Positions 8,345-17,202 are shown, counted from the first letter of the stretch. The stretch is DNA of 39,626 nt from Flavobacteriaceae bacterium (GCA_026988355.1 JALSLK010000087.1:1-39626), one strand, 5' to 3'. Notes: generated by a model from the letters alone, not told the origin. Numbers and translations: made by a program.

Positions 8345-9598
8345 ATGGAACTAAAACGAGTAGTGGTAACAGGTTTAGGTGCATTAACACCTATTGGTAA
8401 TAATATTCAAGAATATTGGGATGCCTTGATTAATGGAGTTAGTGGTGCTGCACCTATTACACGTTTTGATGCATCAAAGTCTAAAACTCGGTTTGCTTGC
8501 GAAGTTAAAAATTTTGAGGTTACTGATTTTATTCATCGAAAGGAAGCACGAAGGATGGATAAATTTACGCAATATGCCATGATTGTCGCTGATGAGGCTA
8601 TTTTGGATTCCAAATTAGATCTTAAAAAAGAAGATTTAGATCGTATTGGAGTAATTTGGGGAGCAGGAATTGGAGGTATCGAAACATTTCAAGAAGAAAT
8701 TATCAACTTTGCAATGGGAGATGGAACACCAAAATTTAATCCTTTTTTTATACCAAAAATGATTGCAGATATTGCTCCAGGACAAATTTCTATTAAATAT
8801 GGACTTCGAGGTCCAAATTTCGCAACTGTCTCTGCATGTGCATCTTCTGCAAATTCTATAATTGATGCTTTTAATTATATTCGTTTAGGACAAGCAGATA
8901 TATTTGTTACTGGAGGATCCGAAGCTGTAGTTACCGTTTCTGCGATGGGCGGTTTTAATTCTATGCACGCATTATCTACAAGAAATGACGATCCAAAAAC
9001 AGCATCGAGACCATTTGATAAAGATCGTGACGGTTTTGTTTTAGGAGAAGGAGCTGGAGCTTTAATTTTAGAAGAATACGAACATGCTAAAGCTCGTGGA
9101 GCAAAAATATATGCAGAACTTTTAGGTGGTGGATTATCTGCCGATGCGCATCATATCACAGCGCCACATCCAGAAGGTTTAGGCGCTCTAGCTGTAATGA
9201 GAAATTGCCTTAAAGATGCTAAATTAAATCCTGAAGATGTAGATGCCATAAATATGCATGGAACTTCTACTCCGCTTGGAGATATTGCAGAATCTAAAGC
9301 CATTAAAAAAGTTTTTGGAGAACATGCTTATAATATAAATATTAATTCTACAAAATCCATGACAGGTCATCTATTAGGTGCCGCAGGAGCTATTGAAGCT
9401 ATCGCTTCCATCCTTTCTATTGAACATGGAATTGTACCTCCTACCATTAATCATTTTACAGATGACGAAGGATTGGACTCCAAATTAAATTACACTTTTA
9501 ACAAGGCTCAAAAACGAAATGTAAAAGTTGCAATGAGTAACACATTTGGATTTGGAGGACATAATGCTTGTGTACTTTTCAAGAAACTAGAAAATTAA
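8345..9598 (+). CDS. fabF: Beta-ketoacyl-ACP synthase II FabF
   Basis: Condenses malonyl-ACP with acyl-ACP in fatty-acid elongation. The 417 residues carry the Cys-His-His triad of the family: Cys165 (TVSACASSAN), His305 (MHGTSTPLGD) and His342 (MTGHLLGAAG). The C-terminal glycine-rich GFGGHN loop is present. The start MELKRVVVTGLGALTP is the standard FabF N-terminus. It follows acpP, its carrier substrate, and lies 15 bases before rnc, so fabF and rnc are almost certainly co-transcribed. Confidence 0.97.
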   Translation: MELKRVVVTGLGALTPIGNNIQEYWDALINGVSGAAPITRFDASKSKTRFACEVKNFEVTDFIHRKEARRMDKFTQYAMIVADEAILDSKLDLKKEDLDRIGVIWGAGIGGIETFQEEIINFAMGDGTPKFNPFFIPKMIADIAPGQISIKYGLRGPNFATVSACASSANSIIDAFNYIRLGQADIFVTGGSEAVVTVSAMGGFNSMHALSTRNDDPKTASRPFDKDRDGFVLGEGAGALILEEYEHAKARGAKIYAELLGGGLSADAHHITAPHPEGLGALAVMRNCLKDAKLNPEDVDAINMHGTSTPLGDIAESKAIKKVFGEHAYNININSTKSMTGHLLGAAGAIEAIASILSIEHGIVPPTINHFTDDEGLDSKLNYTFNKAQKRNVKVAMSNTFGFGGHNACVLFKKLEN

Positions 9599-9613
9599 AA
9601 TACCATAAAATAT

Positions 9614-10345
9614 ATGCTTTTTTTTAAGAAAATAAAAGACTCTCCCTCTCCTGAAGATGTCGATTTTTTGATTTTCTTAAAGAACATTCTAGGTTATAAA
9701 CCTAAAGATTTATTTTACTATAAAAAAGCATTTACACACATCTCTGCAAAAAAAACTTTTGATGGAAAAACATTTAATTACGAACGTTTAGAGTTTTTAG
9801 GAGATGCATTTTTAGACACCGTAGTTTCTGTATTTTTATACGAGGCTGCGCCACTTAAAAATGAAGGATATCTAACTCAAATGCGATCAAAAATTGTAAG
9901 TAGAACCAATTTAAACAAAATAGGAAAAGAATTACACTTGCTAAAATTTGTCAACAGTTCTGTTTCCGAAAATAAATTTGGCGATAATATATATGGTAAT
10001 ATATACGAGGCTTTTGTTGGCGCTGTATATTTGGATAAAGGGTATAAATCTTGTGAAAAATTTATTACCAAAACTTTAATATCACCGTATGTCAATATTG
10101 AACGTTTGGAAGGTAAAATAACCAGTTATAAAAGTGTCCTTATTGAGTGGTGTCAAAAACAAAAAAAAGAAATTACTTTTAACACATCCGAAGAAAAGAC
10201 AAAAGAAAAAGTAAAACACTTTGCTGTAAAATTATACATCAATAAAAAATTAATTACTAAAGGTAGGGCTACTTCTAAAAAGAAAGCCGAAGAAATTGCT
10301 TCAAAAAGAGCATATTATACTTTTCAAAGTAAAATTGAAAAATAA
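9614..10345 (+). CDS. rnc: Ribonuclease III
   Basis: Cleaves double-stranded RNA, matures rRNA precursors and processes structured mRNAs. The 243 residues comprise an N-terminal endonuclease domain with the signature YERLEFLGDAFLD (Glu57, Glu60, Asp64) and a second acidic cluster NIYEAFVGA (Glu132), then a double-stranded RNA-binding domain from about 170 to the end, with the basic ATSKKKAEEIASKRA helix. The position equal to E. coli Asp114 is Asn129. Close linkage to acpP and fabF is common in bacteria. Confidence 0.95.
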   Translation: MLFFKKIKDSPSPEDVDFLIFLKNILGYKPKDLFYYKKAFTHISAKKTFDGKTFNYERLEFLGDAFLDTVVSVFLYEAAPLKNEGYLTQMRSKIVSRTNLNKIGKELHLLKFVNSSVSENKFGDNIYGNIYEAFVGAVYLDKGYKSCEKFITKTLISPYVNIERLEGKITSYKSVLIEWCQKQKKEITFNTSEEKTKEKVKHFAVKLYINKKLITKGRATSKKKAEEIASKRAYYTFQSKIEK

Positions 10346-10402
10346 TACGACCTACTTTTCTACGTGTTTGTAAATGAATCATTGAAGAATTAAATTTTAA
10401 AT

Positions 10403-11557
10403 ATGCTAACCAATCAGAAAAATAAATTTAACTTACCTAATAATATTACTTACTTAAACTGCGCATTTATGTCTCCTCTTTTAAAAAGTGTAGAAGAAGT
10501 TGGACATAAATCTGTTAGTCAAAAATGTCTGCCTTATCAAATTAATGGCGACGATTTTTTTACGGCAACTACACAATTAAAAAAAGCCTTTTCATCCTTA
10601 GTTAAAATTGAAGATTATCGAAATATAGCTATTATTCCATCTGCTTCTTACGGAATTGCTACTGTTGCTAATAATATTAAATTAGATAAAGTAAATGAAG
10701 TAATCGTTGTTGGCGAACAATTTCCAAGTAATATTTATTCTTGGCAAAAATTGGTACATAAATTTGATGCCAAATTAACTATAATTTCTAGTGGTAATTC
10801 GTTTAAAAATCGAGGGAAGAATTGGAATGACAAAATTTTAAGTGCTATTAACCAAAATACAAAAATAGTAGCTTTGCCTCATGTACATTGGAGTGACGGT
10901 ACACTTTTTGATTTAAAAGCAATTAGAAAAAAAACAAGAGCCGTTAATGCCTATTTAATAATTGATGCAACGCAAAGTATTGGAGCATTGCCTTTTTCTG
11001 TAAAAGAAATACAACCTGATGCTTTAATTTGTGCAGGTTATAAATGGCTATTAGGTCCATATTCTATTGGATTAGCGTATTATTCTGATGCGTTTTGTTC
11101 TAATGGAATTCCAATTGAAGAAAATTGGATTAATCGTAAAAATAGCGAAAATTTTACTGGTTTGGTAAATTACGAAAGTGATTATCAGCCAAAAGCTGGA
11201 CGTTTTAATGTTGGGGAAATGAGTAATTTTACACTTACTCCAATGCTAATTAAGTCCATTGAACAATTGCTAATATGGAAGCCTAAAAACATCCAACAAT
11301 ACTGTCATGAAATCTCTAAAGATGCCATCGAACAATTACAAAATTTAGGTTGTTATATTGAAGATGCTACCTATCGAAGTTCTCATTTATTTGGAATTTA
11401 TTTGCCTAAAAATATAAATTTAGAAAAATTAAAAACAGAATTCTTTAAAAACAATATTTATGTCTCTTATCGAGGAAATGCCATTCGTATTTCTCCTCAT
11501 CTTTATAATTCTAAAGACGATTTTAGCAAATTAGTAGCATGTTTTAAAAATATTTAG
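10403..11557 (+). CDS. PLP-dependent aminotransferase class V family protein
   Basis: A 384-residue fold-type I PLP enzyme of the NifS/CsdA-like class V group. The PLP-binding lysine is Lys214 in ICAGYKWLLGP and the aspartate that contacts the pyridine nitrogen is Asp188 in LIIDATQSIGA. HVHWSDGTLFDL (160-171) matches the substrate-side motif of the class. There is no conserved cysteine loop like that of a cysteine desulfurase, so the substrate is not evident; a kynureninase- or isopenicillin-epimerase-like member is equally possible. The gene stands alone 57 bases after rnc and ends in its own terminator. Confidence 0.85.
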   Translation: MLTNQKNKFNLPNNITYLNCAFMSPLLKSVEEVGHKSVSQKCLPYQINGDDFFTATTQLKKAFSSLVKIEDYRNIAIIPSASYGIATVANNIKLDKVNEVIVVGEQFPSNIYSWQKLVHKFDAKLTIISSGNSFKNRGKNWNDKILSAINQNTKIVALPHVHWSDGTLFDLKAIRKKTRAVNAYLIIDATQSIGALPFSVKEIQPDALICAGYKWLLGPYSIGLAYYSDAFCSNGIPIEENWINRKNSENFTGLVNYESDYQPKAGRFNVGEMSNFTLTPMLIKSIEQLLIWKPKNIQQYCHEISKDAIEQLQNLGCYIEDATYRSSHLFGIYLPKNINLEKLKTEFFKNNIYVSYRGNAIRISPHLYNSKDDFSKLVACFKNI

Positions 11558-11566
11558 ATTAAAAAC

Positions 11567-11588
11567 ATACCTACAATTAGGTATTTTT
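11567..11588 (+). terminator. Terminator of the aminotransferase gene
   Basis: ATACCTA (11567-11573) and TAGGTAT (11578-11584) form a perfect 7-bp stem with a four-base loop, followed by T's to 11588. It begins nine bases after the stop codon at 11557. Confidence 0.75.
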
Positions 11589-11642
11589 GCCTGTTTTTTG
11601 TGTTAAATTTTAAAAAAATAGCATTTAATCTAATTTCTTTTT

Positions 11643-11650
11643 TACTTTTG
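11643..11650 (+). promoter_or_regulatory. Candidate -7 box for the hairpin leader and small genes
   Basis: TACTTTTG is identical to the acpP -7 box. There is no TTG at the usual spacing upstream. Transcription would begin near 11655, a few bases before the hairpin at 11663. Confidence 0.5.
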
Positions 11651-11662
11651 ATACAGTAGATT

Positions 11663-11710
11663 TCCCCAAATTGAAAATAAGTATATGTTTCGGTTTGGGG
11701 ATTTTTATTT
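11663..11710 (+). ncRNA. Leader hairpin with terminator form (attenuator or short RNA)
   Basis: TCCCCAAATTG (11663-11673) pairs with CGGTTTGGGGA (11691-11701) through 11 bp, two of them G-U, with a 17-base loop, and is followed by TTTTTATTTT. It starts only about eight bases after the predicted transcription start and 42 bases before the next gene. It resembles an intrinsic terminator placed at the very start of a transcript, as in an attenuator or a short independent RNA of about 50 bases. The function is unknown. Confidence 0.45.
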
Positions 11711-11742
11711 TAAATATTAATTTATAAAACCATACAGTCACT

Positions 11743-11979
11743 ATGAAAAGTTTAAAATCACAATTAAAAAATTTAGATATTTTAAAAGAACTTAATCTAA
11801 TACATCTTCAAATTGATAATATGAACGTAACGCATATCGTTAAAGTTCGTCGGTTAAATAAAGTTATTAATACTAATTATCGTCCAAAAAATTTAAAAGA
11901 ACGTTTTCAAATTGCTGTAAATGAATTTAGAGTTAAAATAGATCTAGAACGCAAAATGATGGAAAATAAAATTGCTTAG
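11743..11979 (+). CDS. Small basic hypothetical protein
   Basis: A 78-residue lysine- and asparagine-rich protein without signal peptide, membrane segment or cysteine. It is largely predicted helical by eye, with a basic middle (VKVRRLNKVI, then NYRPKNLKERF) and a charged C-terminus. I do not recognise a family. The ATG follows an A-rich leader and the hairpin at 11663-11701. The next small gene begins 45 bases downstream on the same strand and is probably on the same transcript. The basic character allows nucleic-acid binding, but nothing proves it. Confidence 0.55.
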   Translation: MKSLKSQLKNLDILKELNLIHLQIDNMNVTHIVKVRRLNKVINTNYRPKNLKERFQIAVNEFRVKIDLERKMMENKIA

Positions 11980-12024
11980 GAAATATTCAACTAATCGATA
12001 AACATCTTGTATTCTTAAAAAATC

Positions 12025-12276
12025 ATGAATTCAATACGAACTACATTTAAAAACACTACGATAGTCAAAATAATTGATAATGTATTATCAAAAATTGGAT
12101 TTATTGGTTCAATGGAACATACACATATAGATACATTTACCGAAAATAGAATAAACAATATTAAATGTAAATTAATAGCAGAATCGAATGATGGCAAAAT
12201 TTGGTTTGAGCAACAAGAATACGATTCTTTACAGTTAGATTTTAAAGACAAATCTATGCCTTTTTTAGTTTTATAA
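12025..12276 (+). CDS. Small hypothetical protein
   Basis: An 83-residue protein with no signal peptide. The N-terminal half is mixed hydrophobic/polar (TTIVKIIDNVLSKIGFIG) and the C-terminal half looks beta-rich (IKCKLIAESNDGKIWFEQQE). I do not recognise a family. Codon use and AT content are like its neighbours. The ORF starts at an ATG after an A-rich stretch and ends 30 bases before mfd. A minus-strand frame overlaps it almost fully, but the plus frame fits the strand of all neighbours. Confidence 0.5.
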   Translation: MNSIRTTFKNTTIVKIIDNVLSKIGFIGSMEHTHIDTFTENRINNIKCKLIAESNDGKIWFEQQEYDSLQLDFKDKSMPFLVL

Positions 12277-12279
12277 ATT

Positions 12280-12287
12280 TATATTTG
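12280..12287 (+). promoter_or_regulatory. Candidate mfd -7 box
   Basis: TATATTTG matches TAnnTTTG and lies 19 bases before the mfd TTG start, giving a leader of about 15 bases. No clear TTG element is seen upstream. Confidence 0.4.
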
Positions 12288-12306
12288 TCCTAAATAATAG
12301 AAAACC

Positions 12307-15300
12307 TTGAGTAATACAGAGACTGTAGCTAATTATCAACTAATTGCCTCAAATTTTGAAAAATCTGATAAAATAAAACAGATTATTCAAACCTTAAAAC
12401 AAGAAAAGCAACAAATTCAAATATCGAATTTGGTCGGATCTTCTTTGTCTTTTTTAATTTCAGAAACCTTTAAAAAAGTAGAGAAACCTTTTCTTTTAAT
12501 CTTTGAAGATAAAGAAGAAGCGGCTTATCATTTAAACGATTTAGAACAACTTTTAGGAGAAAAAAATCTACTTTTTTATCCAGCTTCTTATCGTAGAGCA
12601 TACGAGATAGAAGAAACGGATAATGCTAATATTTTATTGCGTTCCGAAGTTTTAAACAGAATGAATTCTCGTAGAAAACCTGCTGTAATTGTAACCTATC
12701 CTCAAGCATTGTTCGAACAAGTAATAACAAAATCCGTTTTAAATAAAAACACTTTAAAAATAAATGTAAACGAAGAATTATCACTCGATTTTATTACCGA
12801 AATGCTTTTTGAATATAACTTTGAAAAAGTAGATTTCGTTTCCGAACCTGGGCAGTTTGCTGTTCGTGGTGGAATTATTGATGTCTTTTCTTACAGTAAT
12901 GACGAACCTTATAGAATTGAATTTTTTGGCGATGAAGTAGATAGTATTCGAACTTTTGATGTTGAAACGCAACTCTCTATCGAAAAACTAAAAAAAGTAA
13001 GTATTCTTCCAAATGTAGCAAATAAAATGCTCGAAGAAAAGCGAGAAAGTTTTTTAAAATACATCGCTGATAATACGGTAATCTTTGCAAAGAATATTCC
13101 AAATCTAAAAAATGATTTAGACCATCTTTTTGCTAAAGCAGAACGCGATTTTGTAAACTTAAATGGAGAAATAAAACAAACTGTTCCAAAAGAATTATTT
13201 TGTAATGGCGATTTTATTTTAAAACAATTGCAAGATTTTTCTGTAGTAAATTTCTCAATTCTTAAACCTCCATATTTAAGAGAAGATCAAAAATGGATAT
13301 TTAACACTAAACCACAACCTAGTTTTAACAAACAGTTTCCAATACTAATTAAAAACTTAATCGAAAATACAAAGGCTGGATTTAAAAATTACATTTGTTG
13401 CGATAACAAAAAACAAGCGAAACGATTTCATGATATTTTTGAAAATCAAGAGCAAGAAATTAGTTACAAAACTATTGTTTTTCCAATGTACCAAGGTTTT
13501 ATTGATATAGATAAAAAAATAGTTTGCTATACCGATCATCAGATATTTGAACGCTATCATAAATTCTATTTAAAAAATAATTTTTCTAAAAAACAAGCCA
13601 TCACTTTAAAGGAATTAACAAGCCTACAAATTGGTGATTATGTAACGCATATTGATCATGGAATTGGAAAATTTGGTGGTTTACAAAAAATAGACATCGC
13701 TGGAGTTGGTGTAAATCAAGGAAAAAACACCAAACAGGAAGCCATCAAACTTATTTATGGTGAACGTGATGTTTTGTACATAAGCATCCATTCTTTGCAT
13801 AAAATTTCTAAGTATAGTGGTAAAGACGGCAAAACACCAAAAATATACAAATTAGGTTCTGGTGCATGGAAAAAACTCAAGCAAAAAACCAAATCTAGAA
13901 TTAAACATATTGCCTATAATTTAATTCAGTTATACGCAAAAAGAAAAATGCAAAAAGGTTATGCTTGTGGTCCAGATACCTTTATGCAACACGAATTAGA
14001 AGCGAGTTTTATTTACGAAGATACGCCAGATCAGTTTAAAGCAACACAAGATGTAAAAACAGATATGGAGAACGAACGCCCGATGGATCGATTGGTTTGT
14101 GGCGATGTTGGTTTCGGTAAAACCGAAGTTGCGATAAGAGCTGCTTTTAAAGCTGTAGATAATGGTAAACAAGTTGCTATTTTAGTTCCTACTACTATTT
14201 TGGCTTTTCAACATTTTAAGACTTTTACTGAACGATTAGAAGATTTTCCTGTAACGATTGATTACCTCAACCGTTTTAGATCTACCAAACAACGAAACGA
14301 AGTTATAAAAGGTTTAAATAGTGGTGCTATTGATATTGTCATCGGAACGCATCAGCTAGTTAATAAAAAAATAAAATTTAAAGATTTAGGTTTACTAATT
14401 ATTGATGAAGAACAAAAATTTGGTGTTGCTGTAAAAGACAAACTCAAAACCATTAAAGAAAATGTAGATACATTAACTTTAACTGCTACGCCAATTCCGA
14501 GAACGTTACAATTTTCGCTGATGGCTGCTCGTGATTTATCTATTATTGCTACTGCGCCACCAAATCGTCATCCTATCGAGAGTAATGTCATCCGTTTTAA
14601 CGAAGAAATTGTGCGAGATGCTATTCAATATGAGATTTCTCGTGGTGGTCAAGTGTTTTTTATTCACAATAGAATTGAAAACATTACCGAAGTTGCTGGT
14701 TTGGTACAAAGATTAGTTCCTAATGCTAAAATCGGTATTGGTCACGGTCAAATGGAAGGCAAAAAATTAGAGCAACTTATGCTTGCTTTTATGAATAATG
14801 AATTTGATGTTTTGGTTTCTACTACCATTATAGAAAGTGGTTTGGATGTTCCTAATGCCAACACTATTTTTATCAATAATGCGAATAACTTTGGTTTATC
14901 TGATTTACATCAAATGCGTGGTCGTGTTGGTCGTTCTAACAAAAAAGCATTCTGTTATTTTATTACTCCTCCGTATCACATGATGAGTTCTACTGCTAGA
15001 AAACGTATTGAAGCTTTGATATTATTTAATGAACTTGGTAGTGGTTTAAATATCGCGATGAAAGATTTGGAAATTCGTGGTGCTGGTGATATTCTTGGTG
15101 GCGAACAAAGTGGTTTTATTAATGATATTGGTTTTGATACTTATCAGAAAATTCTAAACGAAGCCATTGAGGAGCTTAAAGAAACTGAATTTAAGGAATT
15201 ATATCAAGATGATGACAACGATAAAATTAAAAATTATGTAAAGGAAGTACAATTGGATACGGATTTTGAAATTTTAATTCCAGATGACTATATTAGTATT

Positions 15301-15696
15301 ATTTCGGAAAGATTAAGTTTGTATGAAGAACTTGGAATTTTAGATACAGAGGAGGAACTAAAAGACTTCGAGAAACGTCTAATCGACCGTTTTGGTGAAA
15401 TTCCTACTCAAATTGTTGACTTGCTAAATTCTGTTCGTATTAAATGGTTGGCTCAAGAATTTGGCATTGAAAAACTCATTTTAAAGCAAAAACGAATGCT
15501 TGGTTATTTTGTTGGTGATCAACAAAGTGATTTTTACCAAAGCGAAATTTTTACGCGAATGTTAACTTATGTACAAAAAAATAAAACCACTTGTATTATG
15601 AAAGAAAAACAAACCAAACAAGGTTTGCGTTTGCTTATTACTTTTATTAAAATTGATAGTGTTAAAAAGGCTTTAGAAGTTCTGAGAAGTATTTAG
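12307..15696 (+). CDS. mfd: Transcription-repair coupling factor Mfd
   Basis: A translocase that removes RNA polymerase stalled at DNA damage and recruits UvrA. The 1129 residues hold the UvrB-like N-terminal modules, the RNA-polymerase-interacting domain near 437-535 (IGDYVTHIDHGIGKFGG), and a RecG-like translocase with Walker A GDVGFGKT (599-606), IDEEQKFGV near 700, TATPIPRT, and QMRGRVGRS. A C-terminal TRCF domain follows. The start is TTG at 12307: an in-frame TAG lies at 12298-12300, and the first in-frame ATG is over 100 codons downstream, inside the conserved region. It is convergent with the ATPase gene, whose stop is three bases away. Confidence 0.96.
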   Translation: MSNTETVANYQLIASNFEKSDKIKQIIQTLKQEKQQIQISNLVGSSLSFLISETFKKVEKPFLLIFEDKEEAAYHLNDLEQLLGEKNLLFYPASYRRAYEIEETDNANILLRSEVLNRMNSRRKPAVIVTYPQALFEQVITKSVLNKNTLKINVNEELSLDFITEMLFEYNFEKVDFVSEPGQFAVRGGIIDVFSYSNDEPYRIEFFGDEVDSIRTFDVETQLSIEKLKKVSILPNVANKMLEEKRESFLKYIADNTVIFAKNIPNLKNDLDHLFAKAERDFVNLNGEIKQTVPKELFCNGDFILKQLQDFSVVNFSILKPPYLREDQKWIFNTKPQPSFNKQFPILIKNLIENTKAGFKNYICCDNKKQAKRFHDIFENQEQEISYKTIVFPMYQGFIDIDKKIVCYTDHQIFERYHKFYLKNNFSKKQAITLKELTSLQIGDYVTHIDHGIGKFGGLQKIDIAGVGVNQGKNTKQEAIKLIYGERDVLYISIHSLHKISKYSGKDGKTPKIYKLGSGAWKKLKQKTKSRIKHIAYNLIQLYAKRKMQKGYACGPDTFMQHELEASFIYEDTPDQFKATQDVKTDMENERPMDRLVCGDVGFGKTEVAIRAAFKAVDNGKQVAILVPTTILAFQHFKTFTERLEDFPVTIDYLNRFRSTKQRNEVIKGLNSGAIDIVIGTHQLVNKKIKFKDLGLLIIDEEQKFGVAVKDKLKTIKENVDTLTLTATPIPRTLQFSLMAARDLSIIATAPPNRHPIESNVIRFNEEIVRDAIQYEISRGGQVFFIHNRIENITEVAGLVQRLVPNAKIGIGHGQMEGKKLEQLMLAFMNNEFDVLVSTTIIESGLDVPNANTIFINNANNFGLSDLHQMRGRVGRSNKKAFCYFITPPYHMMSSTARKRIEALILFNELGSGLNIAMKDLEIRGAGDILGGEQSGFINDIGFDTYQKILNEAIEELKETEFKELYQDDDNDKIKNYVKEVQLDTDFEILIPDDYISIISERLSLYEELGILDTEEELKDFEKRLIDRFGEIPTQIVDLLNSVRIKWLAQEFGIEKLILKQKRMLGYFVGDQQSDFYQSEIFTRMLTYVQKNKTTCIMKEKQTKQGLRLLITFIKIDSVKKALEVLRSI

Positions 15697-15699
15697 TTA

Positions 15700-17007
15700 T
15701 TATTTTTTGTAGATTTTATCGAATAAAAATAAATACGCAGGAAGAATATTAATTTTAAAATTCTCTTGTATTATTTCGTCTTCTGCACTATCAAAAGTTA
15801 TAATAATTCCTTTATTAATATTTAATTTTTTACCTGTATAAATTAAACTATCCACTTCTCGTTTAAGTGTTTGTTTATCTTCTATATTATAGGAAACTTG
15901 AATAATTTTGTTTATTTCATCCTCTTTAAAAACCACAAAATCACACTCTTTTTTTTCTTTAAAATAAAACAAATTATCTTTGTGTTTTTGTCTTAAATGT
16001 AGATAAACCGCATTTTCTAAAAGCAATCCATAATTATCTGAAAACTTAAATGTCAAAGCATTTATTAAACCATTATCAATAAAATAATTTTTCTTTTCTG
16101 ACTTTTCTCTTTTGATAAGGGAATAATCAAACTTTTTTAAAGAAAAATTCAAATAAACAGCTTCTGAGTAATCTAAAAAATCATATAGTGTGTTTTTAGA
16201 AACGCTATATCCATTTGATTTTAACTCATTATATATTTTATTTACTGAAGTTGGCTTACCAATATTTACCAATATTCTATTTAAAAAATATTTTAAATTT
16301 AAACTGTTTGATATGTCATAACGCTCAATTAAATCTTTATAAAGCATTACATAAAAATATTCTTGCAATGTTTTTTGATGGTATTTTTCAGGAATTTGAA
16401 TTAACTCAGGAAAACCTCCATTTTTAATATACGCATCTAATGCATTGATTAAAATACTTTTTTGTTTTGAACCAATGGTTTTGATTTTAATTTTTTTAAA
16501 GTCTAAAAACTCATTAAATGATAAAGGAAAAACTTCAAAGTTTATATTTCTTCCTCGTAGAGAAGTTGCAATATCACTACTTAACATTTTGGAATTAGAA
16601 CCTGTAATAAAAATATTTTTTGAAATAGTTTCATATAATCTACTCACAAATTTTTCCCAATTTGGTATGTTCTGTATTTCATCAAAAAAGAAATAGCAAG
16701 TTTTTAAATCATTATTTGGAAACAATTCTCTATAAGCTTGTAAAATTAAATCTAAATCTTCTGTTGTTAACTGCAAACGTTCATCATCAAAATTCAAATG
16801 TATAATTTTGGACTTTTTTATATCTTTTTTAAGTAGATTTTTAATTGTATCAAACAACATATATGTTTTTCCACTTCTGCGAACACCCGTTAAACTAACA
16901 ATTTTATTGCTGTTTATTGGTAAAGTAAGACTTCTCTTACGAACTTGATTAAAATCTCTATTTTGATTATCAATTAAAACTTCTTTTATTATATTTTTCC
17001 TTTTCAT
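15700..17007 (-). CDS. AAA ATPase with DUF4143 domain
   Basis: A 435-residue protein of the AAA_14/DUF4143 group. Walker A is GVRRSGKT (41-48), Walker B YFFFDE (105-110), a sensor-1-like TGSNSKML follows at 135-142, and SLRGR (149-153) supplies candidate arginine fingers. The C-terminal half carries the DUF4143 region with an ECDFVVFKEDE...IIQVSY segment that resembles a PD-(D/E)XK-like core. Such ATPases are frequent, patchily distributed and often multi-copy in Bacteroidota; their function is not established. The gene is monocistronic, convergent with mfd, and a -7 box lies four bases before its ATG. Confidence 0.88.
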   Translation of the reverse strand: MKRKNIIKEVLIDNQNRDFNQVRKRSLTLPINSNKIVSLTGVRRSGKTYMLFDTIKNLLKKDIKKSKIIHLNFDDERLQLTTEDLDLILQAYRELFPNNDLKTCYFFFDEIQNIPNWEKFVSRLYETISKNIFITGSNSKMLSSDIATSLRGRNINFEVFPLSFNEFLDFKKIKIKTIGSKQKSILINALDAYIKNGGFPELIQIPEKYHQKTLQEYFYVMLYKDLIERYDISNSLNLKYFLNRILVNIGKPTSVNKIYNELKSNGYSVSKNTLYDFLDYSEAVYLNFSLKKFDYSLIKREKSEKKNYFIDNGLINALTFKFSDNYGLLLENAVYLHLRQKHKDNLFYFKEKKECDFVVFKEDEINKIIQVSYNIEDKQTLKREVDSLIYTGKKLNINKGIIITFDSAEDEIIQENFKINILPAYLFLFDKIYKK

Positions 17008-17011
17008 AATA

Positions 17012-17019
17012 CAAATATA
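17012..17019 (-). promoter_or_regulatory. -7 box of the AAA/DUF4143 gene, four bases before ATG
   Basis: Minus-strand TATATTTG (17019-17012) is followed by TATT and the ATG at 17007. With the usual Bacteroidota spacing transcription would begin at or next to the A of ATG, implying a leaderless message. Confidence 0.45.
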
Positions 17020-17145
17020 TGAATATTTATATTAATTATAAGTAAATATATTCGTAAAATTTCCTTTTTAAAAGGAAAATGTATTAAAAAATGATGGAAA
17101 ACAAAATGATAACGTGATAATCTGATAATTTGCTATTAAACAAAT

Positions 17146-17172
17146 AAAAAAATATTACCAACCGATAATACT
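17146..17172 (-). terminator. Probable terminator of the GLPGLI/barrel operon
   Basis: On the minus strand AGTATTA (17172-17166) pairs with TAATATT (17157-17151), including one G-T pair, with an eight-base loop, and runs into seven T. It lies 30 bases downstream of the outer-membrane barrel gene. The stem is AT-rich, hence moderate confidence. Confidence 0.5.
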
Positions 17173-17202
17173 TATTTGATTCTAAGATGAGCCGAAAAAT
17201 AT

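Noticed and set aside
12015-12251. 78-codon minus-strand frame overlapping the small gene at 12025-12276
   Set aside because: It opposes the direction of all neighbours and lacks a promoter box or recognisable family. The plus frame fits the local transcription unit better, although neither is proven.
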